From positions 558,001-622,000 of the forward strand of contig NZ_JASAMB010000001.1 of assembly GCF_029948125.1 (NCBI RefSeq): DNA of 64,000 nt, written 5' to 3'. The stretch comes from Catellatospora sp. KI3 (GTDB lineage Bacteria > Actinomycetota > Actinomycetes > Mycobacteriales > Micromonosporaceae). Position 1 is the first letter of the stretch, and each line of letters begins with the position of its first letter. Positions 38,730 through 47,346 of the stretch are shown piece by piece. The notes under the pieces are model-generated. The model saw nothing but the letters and a program-made list of their open reading frames with translations. It was not told the origin of the DNA and did no database searches. A program made the translations under genes and the position numbers.

Positions 38730-39962
38730 GTGAATATCGAGGAAGAGTACGGCCGCCGGCTGCTGGAGCCGCTGGTCGGTGAGCCGGTGGCGCCGTCGCG
38801 CGTCGACGTGTCCGCCGCGATGAAGACCGGCCGCAAGCGGCGCCGCACCCGCCAGGCGGTGGCGACGACCGGGCTGCTGGCCGTCGCGACGGCCGCGGTG
38901 ATCTCGCTGCCGATGGTGATCCAGCGGGTGTCGGCCGACCAGGCCGAGCCCGCCGCGAGCGGCTCGGCGTCGGCGGTCGCCAGCGCGGCGGCGTCGCCGA
39001 GTCCGGCCGCGCCCCGCTACGACCGCGGCGGCGCACCGGCGCTGCCGGCCTCGTGCAAGGCGACGGCCTTCCCGTCGCCCGGCGGCAAGCACAGCTACAC
39101 GCGGGCCGTCGACCCGTCGGGGCACTGGGCGACATACCGGACCTACATCAACGGGACCAACGCGAAGATCTGGCACGACGGCAAGGTCGACGCGGTCCGG
39201 ATGCCCGGTGAGGACAACGGGTTCGAGGCGGTCAACAGCCTCGGCGTCGCGGTCGGGCAGACGTTCATCGGCGAGGCGGGCGCCAACGCGATGGTGTACC
39301 GCGACGGCGGGGTGGCGAAGCTGCCCGGCGGGGTGGGGGCGTCGCCGAGCGGCATCAACGACGCCGGCGTCATCGTCGGCGAGAAGGACCGCAAGCCGAT
39401 CGTCTGGCGGTCGGTGACCAGCCGTCCGGAGCCGCTGCCGCTGCCTGAGGGCTTCACCGGCGGACAGGCCTCCGACATCGACGACGACGGGACGATCGTG
39501 GGCCACGTCGACAACGGCCAGGACCGGACCGCGTACGTGTGGCTGCCCGACGGGACGGGACGGGCCCTGCCCGCACCCGAGTACAAGGGCGTCGAGGCGA
39601 CCGACTTCGACGCCCGGAAGGTCACCAACGGCTGGGTCTCCGGCTACGCGGGCTTCCGCAACGGGAACATGAACTCGGTGCGCTGGGACCTGGCCACCGG
39701 CAGGGTCGAGACGTTCCCGAAGCTGAGCTGGAGCAACGACGTCAACCGGTACGGCTGGATGACCGGCATGAGCGCCGAGAACCGGGCCGTGCTCACCGAC
39801 GGCACCGCCTACGTGGTGCTGGAGGAGATATTCCCGCTCTACAAGGAGTACGGGATGAACTTCGGCGAGTCGATGAGCGACGACGGGCGCGTCATCGTCG
39901 GGCAGAACGACGACGGCGCCCACGACGGCGTCCAGCGCGCCCTGCTCTGGCGCTGCTCGTAA
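38730..39962 (+). CDS. Membrane protein with extracytoplasmic HAF-like repeats, sigma-factor partner
   Basis: A 410-residue protein with a ~45-residue cytoplasmic N-terminus (NIEEEYGRRLLEPLVGEPVA), one membrane span (residues ~48-67), a Ser/Ala/Pro linker and a repeat domain. The repeats (SGINDAGVIVGEKD, SDIDDDGTIVGHVDN, SMSDDGRVIVGQND) match the HAF-type NxxGxxVG pattern of secreted beta-propeller-like proteins. AGGAG precedes the GTG start. Placement right behind the sigma gene with the short basic N-terminus suggests signal sensing through the envelope, but no classical anti-sigma domain is visible. Confidence 0.78.
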   Translation: MNIEEEYGRRLLEPLVGEPVAPSRVDVSAAMKTGRKRRRTRQAVATTGLLAVATAAVISLPMVIQRVSADQAEPAASGSASAVASAAASPSPAAPRYDRGGAPALPASCKATAFPSPGGKHSYTRAVDPSGHWATYRTYINGTNAKIWHDGKVDAVRMPGEDNGFEAVNSLGVAVGQTFIGEAGANAMVYRDGGVAKLPGGVGASPSGINDAGVIVGEKDRKPIVWRSVTSRPEPLPLPEGFTGGQASDIDDDGTIVGHVDNGQDRTAYVWLPDGTGRALPAPEYKGVEATDFDARKVTNGWVSGYAGFRNGNMNSVRWDLATGRVETFPKLSWSNDVNRYGWMTGMSAENRAVLTDGTAYVVLEEIFPLYKEYGMNFGESMSDDGRVIVGQNDDGAHDGVQRALLWRCS

Positions 39963-40016
39963 CCCACCCGCGAAGAAGGGGCGCCCAGGTCACCCTGAGC
40001 GCCCCTCCGGAGGTTG

Positions 40017-40062
40017 GGAAGGGACCCTTCCACATCGGATTCCGATAAGAAGGGTCCCTTCC
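40017..40062. repeat. Intergenic palindrome, family A, copy 2
   Basis: Arms GGAAGGGACCCTTC (40017-40030) and GAAGGGTCCCTTCC (40049-40062) with an inner ATCGG/CCGAT stem. It lies between converging genes and may terminate both. The central CC/GG differs from copy 1 by matched changes in both arms, so pairing is kept. Confidence 0.85.
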
Positions 40063-40067
40063 TTACT

Positions 40068-42119
40068 TCACCAGGCGGAGGGCGCCGGCGGGACGACCAC
40101 CGGGGGACGGTCGTCGCAGGTGATGGTGTTCGGCAGCTCCCACGAGGCGAACCAGGGGCCGGTGGTGCCGCCGCCGTCGTTGCCGCCCAGGTCGGTGAGG
40201 GAGAACTCCGAACCGGCGGGCGTGAAGTGGAACGACCCGCAGTTGTTGATGCCGACCGCGCCCACGTTGCGCGCGTCCACGTTCTCGAACGAGGCCGACC
40301 CGGCCGCGCGGGCGCTGACCACCGAGGTGCCGGTGCCGTCGACCCGGACGTCCTTGAAGTGCACGTTCGAGATCGAGTACAGGTCCTTCACCGGCCAGTC
40401 GCTGACCAGCATGATCGCGTTGTAGGTGCTGTCGAGGAAGTGGTCCCCGACGACCTGGATGTCGGCGTCGATGCTGCGCTCCAGCGCGAGGAACCAGATG
40501 GCCCCGAGGCCGATGTTCCAGTTCAGCTCGTACGTGCCGGCGCGCACGGTGGTGTTGTTCGTGATCGCCAGCGTGCCGGTGAACGGCTGCGCGCCGAAGC
40601 GCGAGCCGACGTGCAGGCCGCTGCCCTCGCGGATCGGGTCGGCGACCAGGTTGTTCGACACCGTGTTGTCGGTGCCGCCGTAGATCGCGATGCCGTTGGC
40701 CAGGGTCGGGGTCTGGACCGTGTTGTGGTCGAAGACGTTGTTCGCGTCCGCGACCTGGTCGGACCACATGGCCAGGCCGTCGTCACCGGTGTTGCGGATG
40801 AAGGTGTGCGACACCGACGAGTTGGTGACGCCCTTGCGGAAGTTGATCGCGTCGGCGATCTGGTCCGTGATGATGCTGTTGGTGATCTTCAGGTTGTCCA
40901 TCGGACCGTCGAACCACATGCCCACCTTGGTGTGGTGGATGTAGAGGCCGTCGATGGTGGAGTCGCTCAGCGACCCGCCGACGCCGTTGACCTGGTCGGT
41001 GTCGATGCGCTCGCGGACGTCGCCCTCGATCGCGAACCCGGACAGGTGCACGTTGCGGCTGCCGCCGGCCTCGGCGTACTTACCGTAGAAGCCGACCCCG
41101 GTGTGCACCGAACCGTCGGCGGCGGGGGTGCTCAGCGCGACCTCGCTGCCCTTGATCACGGTGTACCAGTTGCCGGCGCCCTCGATGGTCACGTCGTCGA
41201 CGATGATGTGCCGGTTGACCTGGAACACGCCCGGCGGGACGTAGACGCTGAGGTGGAATCGCTTGGCGAACGCGATCGCCTGGTCGAACGCGTCGGCCGA
41301 GTCACGCCGGCCGGTCGGGTCGGCGCCGAACAGCAGCACGTTCGCCGCGATCACGCGCACCTTCGGCGCGCCGACCAGCTCGGAGTCGAGCAGGTCGATC
41401 GTGGTCGTGGCGGCGCCGGTGCCCGCCGGGGCGGTGAGCCGGATCCGGTCGCCCGCCTTGTACACCTTGCCGAGCAGCAGGCGCTGCTCGTCGTAGAAGT
41501 GCATGGGGCGGAACGGGGTGCTGATGACCGGCGCCGGGTCGGTGTACTGCGGGACGCAGGCGCACTCGGTGATCCACCAGTCGGGGTGCAGCAGCCCGGC
41601 GGTCGGGTCGTTGCTGAACGGGTACTGATTGTACAGCCACGCGTACTGCGAGGTCAGCGTCATGGTCTGCTTGTGCTTGCCGTTGACCGTGACGTCCAGC
41701 GGCGCGGTGATGCCGCCGCCGGTCGGCGCGTCCGGGATGCTGTAGCGCACCGTGATCGCGTTGGCGGCGCTGGGCAGCGTGAACTCGACATACTGCCCGG
41801 GGGTCAGCTGCACGGCCTTGCGGCCCGAGGCCTCCGCCGCCAGCGTGTACGCGGCCCGGCCGCTGATGACCGAGCCGTTGTGGACCGCGTTCTCGGCCTC
41901 CTGCTCGGCGAAGGCCACGGTGGCACCGCGACCGGCGACGAGCGACGGGTCGAGAGCCGCCCTGGTGACGACCGGGGCGGCGGGGGCGTTGGCGGCCAGA
42001 GCCGGGGCGGCGTTGCCGACCACGAGGCTCAGGCCGACGGCGGCCGTCGTCGCGGAGGCGACCGCCACCGGCGCCCAACGCCGGCGGGACCACCTCGCTC
42101 CTGTGATGCTCCGAGACAT
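40068..42119 (-). CDS. Secreted alpha-1,3-glucanase-like glycoside hydrolase (GH87-like)
   Basis: About 683 residues: a signal peptide (cleavage near residue 43, PALAANA), a CBM6/35-like domain (residues ~55-160, FAEQEAENAVHNGSVISGRA), then a right-handed parallel beta-helix (LLFGADPTGRRDSADAFDQA, DDVTIEGAGNWYTVI, repeated DG/N turns). Catalytic-type Asp residues occur in IADAINF and NTGDDGLAMWSD, consistent with the clustered acids of GH87 alpha-1,3-glucanase/mycodextranase. It ends with a short Pro tail. Predicted to hydrolyse fungal or bacterial alpha-1,3-glucan outside the cell. The ATG at 42119 is chosen over an upstream TTG. Confidence 0.78.
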   Translation of the reverse strand: MSRSITGARWSRRRWAPVAVASATTAAVGLSLVVGNAAPALAANAPAAPVVTRAALDPSLVAGRGATVAFAEQEAENAVHNGSVISGRAAYTLAAEASGRKAVQLTPGQYVEFTLPSAANAITVRYSIPDAPTGGGITAPLDVTVNGKHKQTMTLTSQYAWLYNQYPFSNDPTAGLLHPDWWITECACVPQYTDPAPVISTPFRPMHFYDEQRLLLGKVYKAGDRIRLTAPAGTGAATTTIDLLDSELVGAPKVRVIAANVLLFGADPTGRRDSADAFDQAIAFAKRFHLSVYVPPGVFQVNRHIIVDDVTIEGAGNWYTVIKGSEVALSTPAADGSVHTGVGFYGKYAEAGGSRNVHLSGFAIEGDVRERIDTDQVNGVGGSLSDSTIDGLYIHHTKVGMWFDGPMDNLKITNSIITDQIADAINFRKGVTNSSVSHTFIRNTGDDGLAMWSDQVADANNVFDHNTVQTPTLANGIAIYGGTDNTVSNNLVADPIREGSGLHVGSRFGAQPFTGTLAITNNTTVRAGTYELNWNIGLGAIWFLALERSIDADIQVVGDHFLDSTYNAIMLVSDWPVKDLYSISNVHFKDVRVDGTGTSVVSARAAGSASFENVDARNVGAVGINNCGSFHFTPAGSEFSLTDLGGNDGGGTTGPWFASWELPNTITCDDRPPVVVPPAPSAW

Positions 42120-42434
42120 CGATTGACTCGTTTCTGTCGGAGGGGTGAACGCCAAAGACGCTCTCGGCGGAGCGGACGCCAGGAGGTGAGGCTGACTCTA
42201 AGTCGCAGATGTCTGCTCCCACAAGCATCTCGTGAAATCTTTCCGTAACCTTGCCCGGCAGATTCGTATGTCCATTTGGTTATTGCGCTCTTGTCGTAAA
42301 GAGTTGCGCAACCGAGGTCCGTCGAACGGCTCGGCCCCACCGCATGTAGGGGTCATCCCCGACAACCTCCGGAGAGACAGAAGGCGTTCCGGAGGCGAGG
42401 ATCGAACCGTTGTCGACGGCCCAGGGAGCGCGGC
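42120..42434. other. Divergent promoter region of glucanase and DUF4407 genes
   Basis: This 315-base gap is AT-richer near 42,240-42,310 and contains the perfect palindrome GTTGCGCAAC (42303-42312). TTGCGCAA resembles LacI-family operator cores, so sugar-dependent control of the glucanase is possible. No gene was seen in it. Confidence 0.5.
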
Positions 42435-43808
42435 GTGTACCCCACCGAACCGAACGCACAGCCCGGACCGGCAGCTCCGCAACGGCCCGCGCCCGCGGCC
42501 GATCTGGACGGCGGCGACGTGCCGGCACTGCCCGCCGCCGAGACCGCGCCGGCGCCGGCGGCTCCGGAGCCACGGCGGGAGTGGCCGAAGGTCGAGCTCG
42601 GGCGCCGCCTACGGGTGCTGGCCGGGGTGGACGAGGCGCTGCTGGACCGGGTGCCGCAGGAGCGTGCCTGGTACACCTCGCTGGGCGGCGTGGTGCTGGG
42701 CACCGCCACCATCGCGGCGTTCTCCATGTTCTTCGCGATCAGCCAGGCGATCGGCGGCCCGCACTGGCTGGTGATCGTGCCGGTCGCGGTGTGGTTCCTG
42801 TTCATCCTCAACGTCGACCGCTGGCTGGTCTCCAGCCGCCTGGGCACCGGCTGGTTCCGCCGCGTGCCGGTGCTGGTGATGCGGGTGCTGATGGCCGTGT
42901 TCTTCGGCATCGTCATCGCCGAGCCGCTGGTGCTGAAGATCTTCGAGACCGCGGTGGTACAGCACGTCGCCGACCAGCGCACCCAGCACCTGGCCGACCT
43001 CGCCGGGCGGCTCAAGGTGTGCAACCCCGTCCCGGGCGGCACCGACACCGCCCCGGCCGACTGCCGGGCCACCGAGACGTTCAACTTCGACCAGTCCCCG
43101 GTGGCGACGCTACGCGAGCTCCAGGCCCGCCGCACCGACGCCGACGCCCTGCTCAAGACCATCGACGCCGACACCGCCCAGCTTCGGGCGATCAACGACC
43201 TGGCCCGGCGCGAGTGTGTCGGCGACTCCGGAGCCGGCCTGACCGGTCAGCGCGGCGTCGGACCGAACTGCCGCCGCCTGCGGGCCGAGGCGGACGCGTT
43301 CGCGCGCAACCACAACATCTCCGGCAACAGCGCGAAGCTGGCGACGCTGCGTACGCAGATCTCGGAGCTGGAGTCGGGCGCCCGCGCCAGCCACGCCGCG
43401 TTCGAGGCCGAGCGGGAGGCGAAGGTCAAGGCCCGGGTCGCGGAGGAGCGCAGCCACCAGGGCGCCATCGGCCTGCTGGAGCGCCTCGGCGCGCTGCACG
43501 GCCTGGCCGACAGCAGCGGGGTGCTCGCCGTCGGCATCTGGGCCGTGCGCATCCTGTTCATCCTGGTCGACTGCATGCCGATCCTGGTCAAATTCGTCGG
43601 CGGCAGCACCACCTACGACCGGCTGGTGTCCCAGCAGCTCGCGGTCGCCGAACGCGACCTCAACCACGACATCGAGGCCGAGTACGCCGAGCGCGAGGCG
43701 GCGCTGCGCAAGCGCCGGGCCGAGATCGACCTTGAGGTGCTGGAGCACAAGGCCGAGCTCAACACCCGCCTGCACCGCGCCGCCGACCGCCTCAGCGAAC
43801 GGATCTGA
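42435..43808 (+). CDS. DUF4407 membrane protein
   Basis: A 457-residue protein: Pro/Ala-rich N-terminus, about four membrane spans (residues ~85-170 and again ~350-380), a long coiled-coil loop between them (KLATLRTQISELESGARASH and neighbours) and a charged helical C-terminus. The motifs LNVDRWLVSSRLGTGWF and FGIVIAEPLVLKIFE, and CMPILVKFVGGSTTYDRLV, match the DUF4407 family. Function is unknown; such proteins often occur in envelope or conflict contexts. GGGAG lies before the GTG start. Confidence 0.88.
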   Translation: MYPTEPNAQPGPAAPQRPAPAADLDGGDVPALPAAETAPAPAAPEPRREWPKVELGRRLRVLAGVDEALLDRVPQERAWYTSLGGVVLGTATIAAFSMFFAISQAIGGPHWLVIVPVAVWFLFILNVDRWLVSSRLGTGWFRRVPVLVMRVLMAVFFGIVIAEPLVLKIFETAVVQHVADQRTQHLADLAGRLKVCNPVPGGTDTAPADCRATETFNFDQSPVATLRELQARRTDADALLKTIDADTAQLRAINDLARRECVGDSGAGLTGQRGVGPNCRRLRAEADAFARNHNISGNSAKLATLRTQISELESGARASHAAFEAEREAKVKARVAEERSHQGAIGLLERLGALHGLADSSGVLAVGIWAVRILFILVDCMPILVKFVGGSTTYDRLVSQQLAVAERDLNHDIEAEYAEREAALRKRRAEIDLEVLEHKAELNTRLHRAADRLSERI

Positions 43809-43822
43809 GTGCCGGGTACAGG

Positions 43823-43987
43823 TCAGAACAGGTCGACGATGCCGCGGACGAACGAAGCCGCGCTGTCGGGCCGGAAGGCGACCCAGCCGCCGACCCCGCA
43901 GCAGCACAGTGCCGCCACCGCGACCACCAGCACGATGACGATGACGGTGCTGCTGGACTTGCGGGGAGGCGTCGGCAGGTTGCTCAT
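43823..43987 (-). CDS. Small membrane protein
   Basis: A 54-residue protein, MSNLPTPPRKSSS followed by a hydrophobic span (TVIVIVLVVAVAALCCCGVG) and GWVAFRPDSAASFVRGIVDL. AGGA lies seven bases before the ATG. The Pro/Lys N-terminus plus one span with a Cys triplet at its membrane end suggests a lipid- or protein-associated small envelope protein. It converges with the DUF4407 gene, 14 bases apart. Unknown family. Confidence 0.7.
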   Translation of the reverse strand: MSNLPTPPRKSSSTVIVIVLVVAVAALCCCGVGGWVAFRPDSAASFVRGIVDLF

Positions 43988-44063
43988 GTCTGTCCTGTCA
44001 CGAGAGGGGTGGGCGCCATCGTCTCATGGTGCGACCGACGTCGCCGCCCCTCGATTCGCGGTG

Positions 44064-44852
44064 CTAGGCGCGCGGGCCGCCGTGGCGGATCTGCTGCTCG
44101 GTGGTCAGGACCTTGTCGGCCTCGACGATGTGGCTGACCGCCTCGTCGACGTCGTCGGTCACCAGCAGCAGGTCCAGGTCAGCCGCGTCGATCTTGCCGT
44201 CCGCCAGCATCCGCTCGCGCAGCCACTTGAGCAGGCCGCTCCAGTAGTCCACGCCCATCATCACGACCGGGAACCGGGTGACCTTCTCGGTCTGCACCAG
44301 CGTCAGCGCCTCGAACAGCTCGTCCATGGTGCCCATGCCGCCGGGCAGCACCACGAAGGCCTGGGCGTACTTGACGAACATGGTCTTGCGGACGAAGAAG
44401 TAGCGGAAGTCGATGCCGATGTCGACCCACTCGTTGATGCCCTGCTCGAACGGCAGCTCGATGCCGAGCCCGACCGACAGCCCGCCCGCCTCGGTGCAGC
44501 CGCGGTTGGCCGCTTCCATCACCCCCGGGCCGCCACCGGTGATCACCGCGTACCCGGCGCGGGCCAGGGCGGCGCCCAGGCGCTCGGCCAGCCGGCACTC
44601 GGGCGACTCCGGGGCGCTGCGGGCCGAGCCGAAGACGCTGACCGCCGGGGGCAGATCGCTGAGGCTGTCGAAGCCTTCGACGAACTCACTCAGGATGCGC
44701 AGCGTCCGCCACGAGTCCCGGACCTTCCAATCCGGACGCCCGACAGAGTCGAGCAGTGCCTGGTCCGCGGTGCCCGCGGTGACCGCGTCGCGGCGCAGGG
44801 TCACCGGACCCCGGTGCCGCTCCGGTCGGGAATTGCTGTGCGTCATGCCCAT
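44064..44852 (-). CDS. LOG family (TIGR00730) Rossmann-fold protein
   Basis: A 262-residue protein of the lysine decarboxylase-like/LOG family. The phosphoribohydrolase signature is complete: AVITGGGPGVMEAANRG and VLPGGMGTMDELFE. These enzymes cleave nucleoside monophosphates to a base and ribose-5-phosphate (cytokinin activation in plants and mycobacteria). The N-terminal ~50 residues are poorly conserved. Neighbouring dapE/dapD matches the mycobacterial order (Rv1201c, Rv1202, Rv1205). ATG 44852 or 44846 is the start. Confidence 0.9.
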   Translation of the reverse strand: MGMTHSNSRPERHRGPVTLRRDAVTAGTADQALLDSVGRPDWKVRDSWRTLRILSEFVEGFDSLSDLPPAVSVFGSARSAPESPECRLAERLGAALARAGYAVITGGGPGVMEAANRGCTEAGGLSVGLGIELPFEQGINEWVDIGIDFRYFFVRKTMFVKYAQAFVVLPGGMGTMDELFEALTLVQTEKVTRFPVVMMGVDYWSGLLKWLRERMLADGKIDAADLDLLLVTDDVDEAVSHIVEADKVLTTEQQIRHGGPRA

Positions 44853-45102
44853 CACCGTAGTCCGCCGCGATCGTTGCCCGTAGGAACCGGGGGTGTCCCG
44901 GGAACAAACAGCGGCCGGACCGCGATTCCAAGGTTTGACGCGTCCTTCCCACCGGGTAAGGAACGCCCACCGGACCACAGCCTGGGGCGCATGCCACAGG
45001 TGGCGAAATTCTCTGCGAAACGCGCAACCCTGCGCCATGCTGTGGCGTCAGGAATGTCAGACGACCAGGGTTGAATCGAAGCCGACGAGGGAGGCGATCA
45101 CC

Positions 45103-45243
45103 GTGATGACCCGCTCCGAGATGCTCCGCCAGCGCCAGGCCATGCGCCAGCGCATCCGCGCCACCGTGCACGCCCGGCGCATCGCCCAGGTCACCGGCCC
45201 GCTCGACAACGACCAGGCCGAAGAGGCCGCGGCCGCCCGCTGA
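45103..45243 (+). CDS. Small basic helical protein
   Basis: A 46-residue protein, VMTRSEMLRQRQAMRQRIRA followed by TVHARRIAQVTGPLDNDQ and an acidic/Ala end. GGGAGG lies eight bases before GTG 45103. It is highly Arg-rich with a regular amphipathic helix and resembles short nucleoid- or membrane-associated peptides, but I recognise no family. It ends six bases before the dapE stop on the other strand. Confidence 0.6.
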   Translation: MMTRSEMLRQRQAMRQRIRATVHARRIAQVTGPLDNDQAEEAAAAR

Positions 45244-45249
45244 CCCCGG

Positions 45250-46320
45250 CTACGCCTCCAGCCAGCGGCGCAGCAGGGCCGCGCCCTGCTCGATCTTCTC
45301 CAGCTCCACGTGCTCGTCGCGCTTGTGCGCCAGGTTGGGGTCGCCCGGTCCGAAGTTGAGGGCCGGGATGCCCAGCTCCGCGAAGCGCGCCACGTCGGTC
45401 CAGCCCAGCTTCGCCGCCGGGGCCGCCCCGGTGGCGGCCAGGAACTGCGCGGCGGGCGGCGCCTCCAGCCCCGGCAGGGCGCCGGGGGCGAAATCCGTGA
45501 TCTCCACGTCGTACCCGGACATCACCTCGCGCAGGTGCTCCTCCGCCTGCGCGACGCTGCGGTCCGGGGCGAACCGGAAGTTGATCTCGACCTCGCACTC
45601 GTCCGGGATGACGTTGCCGGCCACCCCGCCGGTGACCTTGACCGCGTTAAGGCCCTCGCGGTACCGGCAACCGTCGATCATCACCTCGCGCGCCTGGTAC
45701 TGCTCCAGCCGCCGCAGCACCTCGCCCGCCTTGTGGATCGCGTTGTCGCCCAGCCACGACCGGGCCGCGTGGGCCCGCACGCCGTGCGTGCGCACCTTCG
45801 CCCGCATGGTCCCCTGGCACCCCGCCTCGACCACCCCGTACGTCGGCTCCAGCAGGATGGCGAAGTCGGCCCGCAGCAGCTCGGGCCGCAGGTCGGCGAC
45901 GATCTTCAACCCGTTGCGCACCGCCTCGACCTCCTCGCACTCATAGAAGAAGTACGTGGCGTCGTAGCGCGGCCGGTCGACCGTGACGGCCAGGTGCAGC
46001 GCCAGCGCGGTGCCGCTCTTCATGTCCGAGGTGCCGCAGCCCCACATCCGCTTCCCGTCCGTAGTGGACGGGAAGTTGTCGGCGATCGGCACCGTGTCCA
46101 GGTGCCCGGCCAGCACCACCCGCTGCTCGCGGCCCAGTTCGGTCCGCGCGATCACGGTATGGCCGATCCGCTCCACCCGCAGGTGGGCGCAGTCGCGCAG
46201 CACCTGCTCCACCGCGTCGGCGATCTCCTTCTCGTCGCCGGAGACGGACTCGATGTCCACCAGGGCACGGGTCAGCGCGACGGGATCGGCGAGCACCTGC
46301 GGCGTCAGCGGGTTCGACAT
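45250..46320 (-). CDS. dapE: Succinyl-diaminopimelate desuccinylase
   Basis: A 356-residue M20-family dinuclear zinc hydrolase that removes succinate from N-succinyl-LL-diaminopimelate in lysine and peptidoglycan biosynthesis. Metal-binding motifs are [13 protein letters not shown] (His, Asp) and [13 protein letters not shown] (catalytic Glu pair), with the dimerisation lid between (GMRAK-like [20 protein letters not shown]). Full length starts at ATG 46320. It diverges from dapD with only 19 bases between the start codons, so their promoters overlap. Confidence 0.95.
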   Translation of the reverse strand: MSNPLTPQVLADPVALTRALVDIESVSGDEKEIADAVEQVLRDCAHLRVERIGHTVIARTELGREQRVVLAGHLDTVPIADNFPSTTDGKRMWGCGTSDMKSGTALALHLAVTVDRPRYDATYFFYECEEVEAVRNGLKIVADLRPELLRADFAILLEPTYGVVEAGCQGTMRAKVRTHGVRAHAARSWLGDNAIHKAGEVLRRLEQYQAREVMIDGCRYREGLNAVKVTGGVAGNVIPDECEVEINFRFAPDRSVAQAEEHLREVMSGYDVEITDFAPGALPGLEAPPAAQFLAATGAAPAAKLGWTDVARFAELGIPALNFGPGDPNLAHKRDEHVELEKIEQGAALLRRWLEA

Positions 46321-46339
46321 ACGGGTAGCCTAGGGCACC

Positions 46340-47278
46340 GTGAGCAGCACACGTCTCGACCAGCCCGCCTGGGGCTTCGGCCTCGCCACCGTCAGCGGCG
46401 AGCAGACCCTCGAAGTGTGGTTCCCCGCCGGTCAGCTCGGCCTGGGCACCCCGACCGCGTCCGCCCCGGACCTCAAGGCCGCCGAGCCGGCCCTGCCCGG
46501 CCTGCGCGTGGTCCCGGTCACCGTGTCGATCGCGTCACTGGCCGACGCGCCCGCCGACACCGCCGACGCCTACCTGCGCCTGCACCTGCTGTCGCACCGG
46601 ATCATCCGGCCGCACCAGGCCAACCTGGACGGCGTCTTCGGCCTGCTGCCCAACAACGCCTGGACCTCGGCTGGGGTCTGCCCGCCCGAGCGCGTCGACG
46701 AGCTACGCCTCATCGAGCGCGCCGCGGGCCGGCACCTGGCCGTGTACGGCGTGGACAAGTTCCCGCGCATGACCGACTACGTCGTGCCCGCCGGGGTGCG
46801 CATCGCCGACGCCGACCGGGTCCGCCTCGGCGCGCACCTGTCGGCGGGCACCACCGTCATGCAGAAGGGCTTCGTCAACTTCAACGCCGGCACGCTGGGC
46901 ACCTCCATGGTCGAGGGCAGCATCTCGGCCGGGGTCGTGGTCGGCGAGGGCGCCGACATCGGCGCGGGCGCCTCGATCATGGGTACCCTGTCCGGTGGCG
47001 GCAAGGAGGTCATCTCGGTCGGCCAGCGCAGCCTGGTCGGCGCGAACGCGGGCATCGGCATCTCGCTGGGCGACGACTGCGTCGTCGAGGCGGGCTGCTA
47101 CGTGACCGCCGGAAGCAAGGTGCTGCTCGTCGAGACCGGCGAGGTCGTCAAGGCGTTGACCCTGTCGGGCGCGTCGAACGTGCTGTTCCTGCGCAACTCG
47201 GTGACCGGGGCGATCGAGGCCCGGCCGCGCACCGGCACGGGCATCGTGCTCAACGCCGCCCTGCACGCCAACGACTGA
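46340..47278 (+). CDS. dapD: Tetrahydrodipicolinate N-succinyltransferase
   Basis: A 312-residue acyltransferase of the actinobacterial DapD type. The first ~120 residues are an alpha/beta domain; the rest is a left-handed beta-helix of hexapeptide repeats (VRIADADRVRLGAHLSAGTT, VVVGEGADIGAGASIMG, VGANAGIGISLGDDC). It transfers succinate from succinyl-CoA to tetrahydrodipicolinate. The start is GTG 46340. The pathway partner DapE is divergent and DapC lies 6 kb downstream across the accessory cassette. Confidence 0.96.
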   Translation: MSSTRLDQPAWGFGLATVSGEQTLEVWFPAGQLGLGTPTASAPDLKAAEPALPGLRVVPVTVSIASLADAPADTADAYLRLHLLSHRIIRPHQANLDGVFGLLPNNAWTSAGVCPPERVDELRLIERAAGRHLAVYGVDKFPRMTDYVVPAGVRIADADRVRLGAHLSAGTTVMQKGFVNFNAGTLGTSMVEGSISAGVVVGEGADIGAGASIMGTLSGGGKEVISVGQRSLVGANAGIGISLGDDCVVEAGCYVTAGSKVLLVETGEVVKALTLSGASNVLFLRNSVTGAIEARPRTGTGIVLNAALHAND

Positions 47279-47346
47279 CCTAGCCAGGCACTGCGACATG
47301 CTCGCCGGGTACCGCGGGCGACGATTTTCGGACTGGAGGCGTCCAC

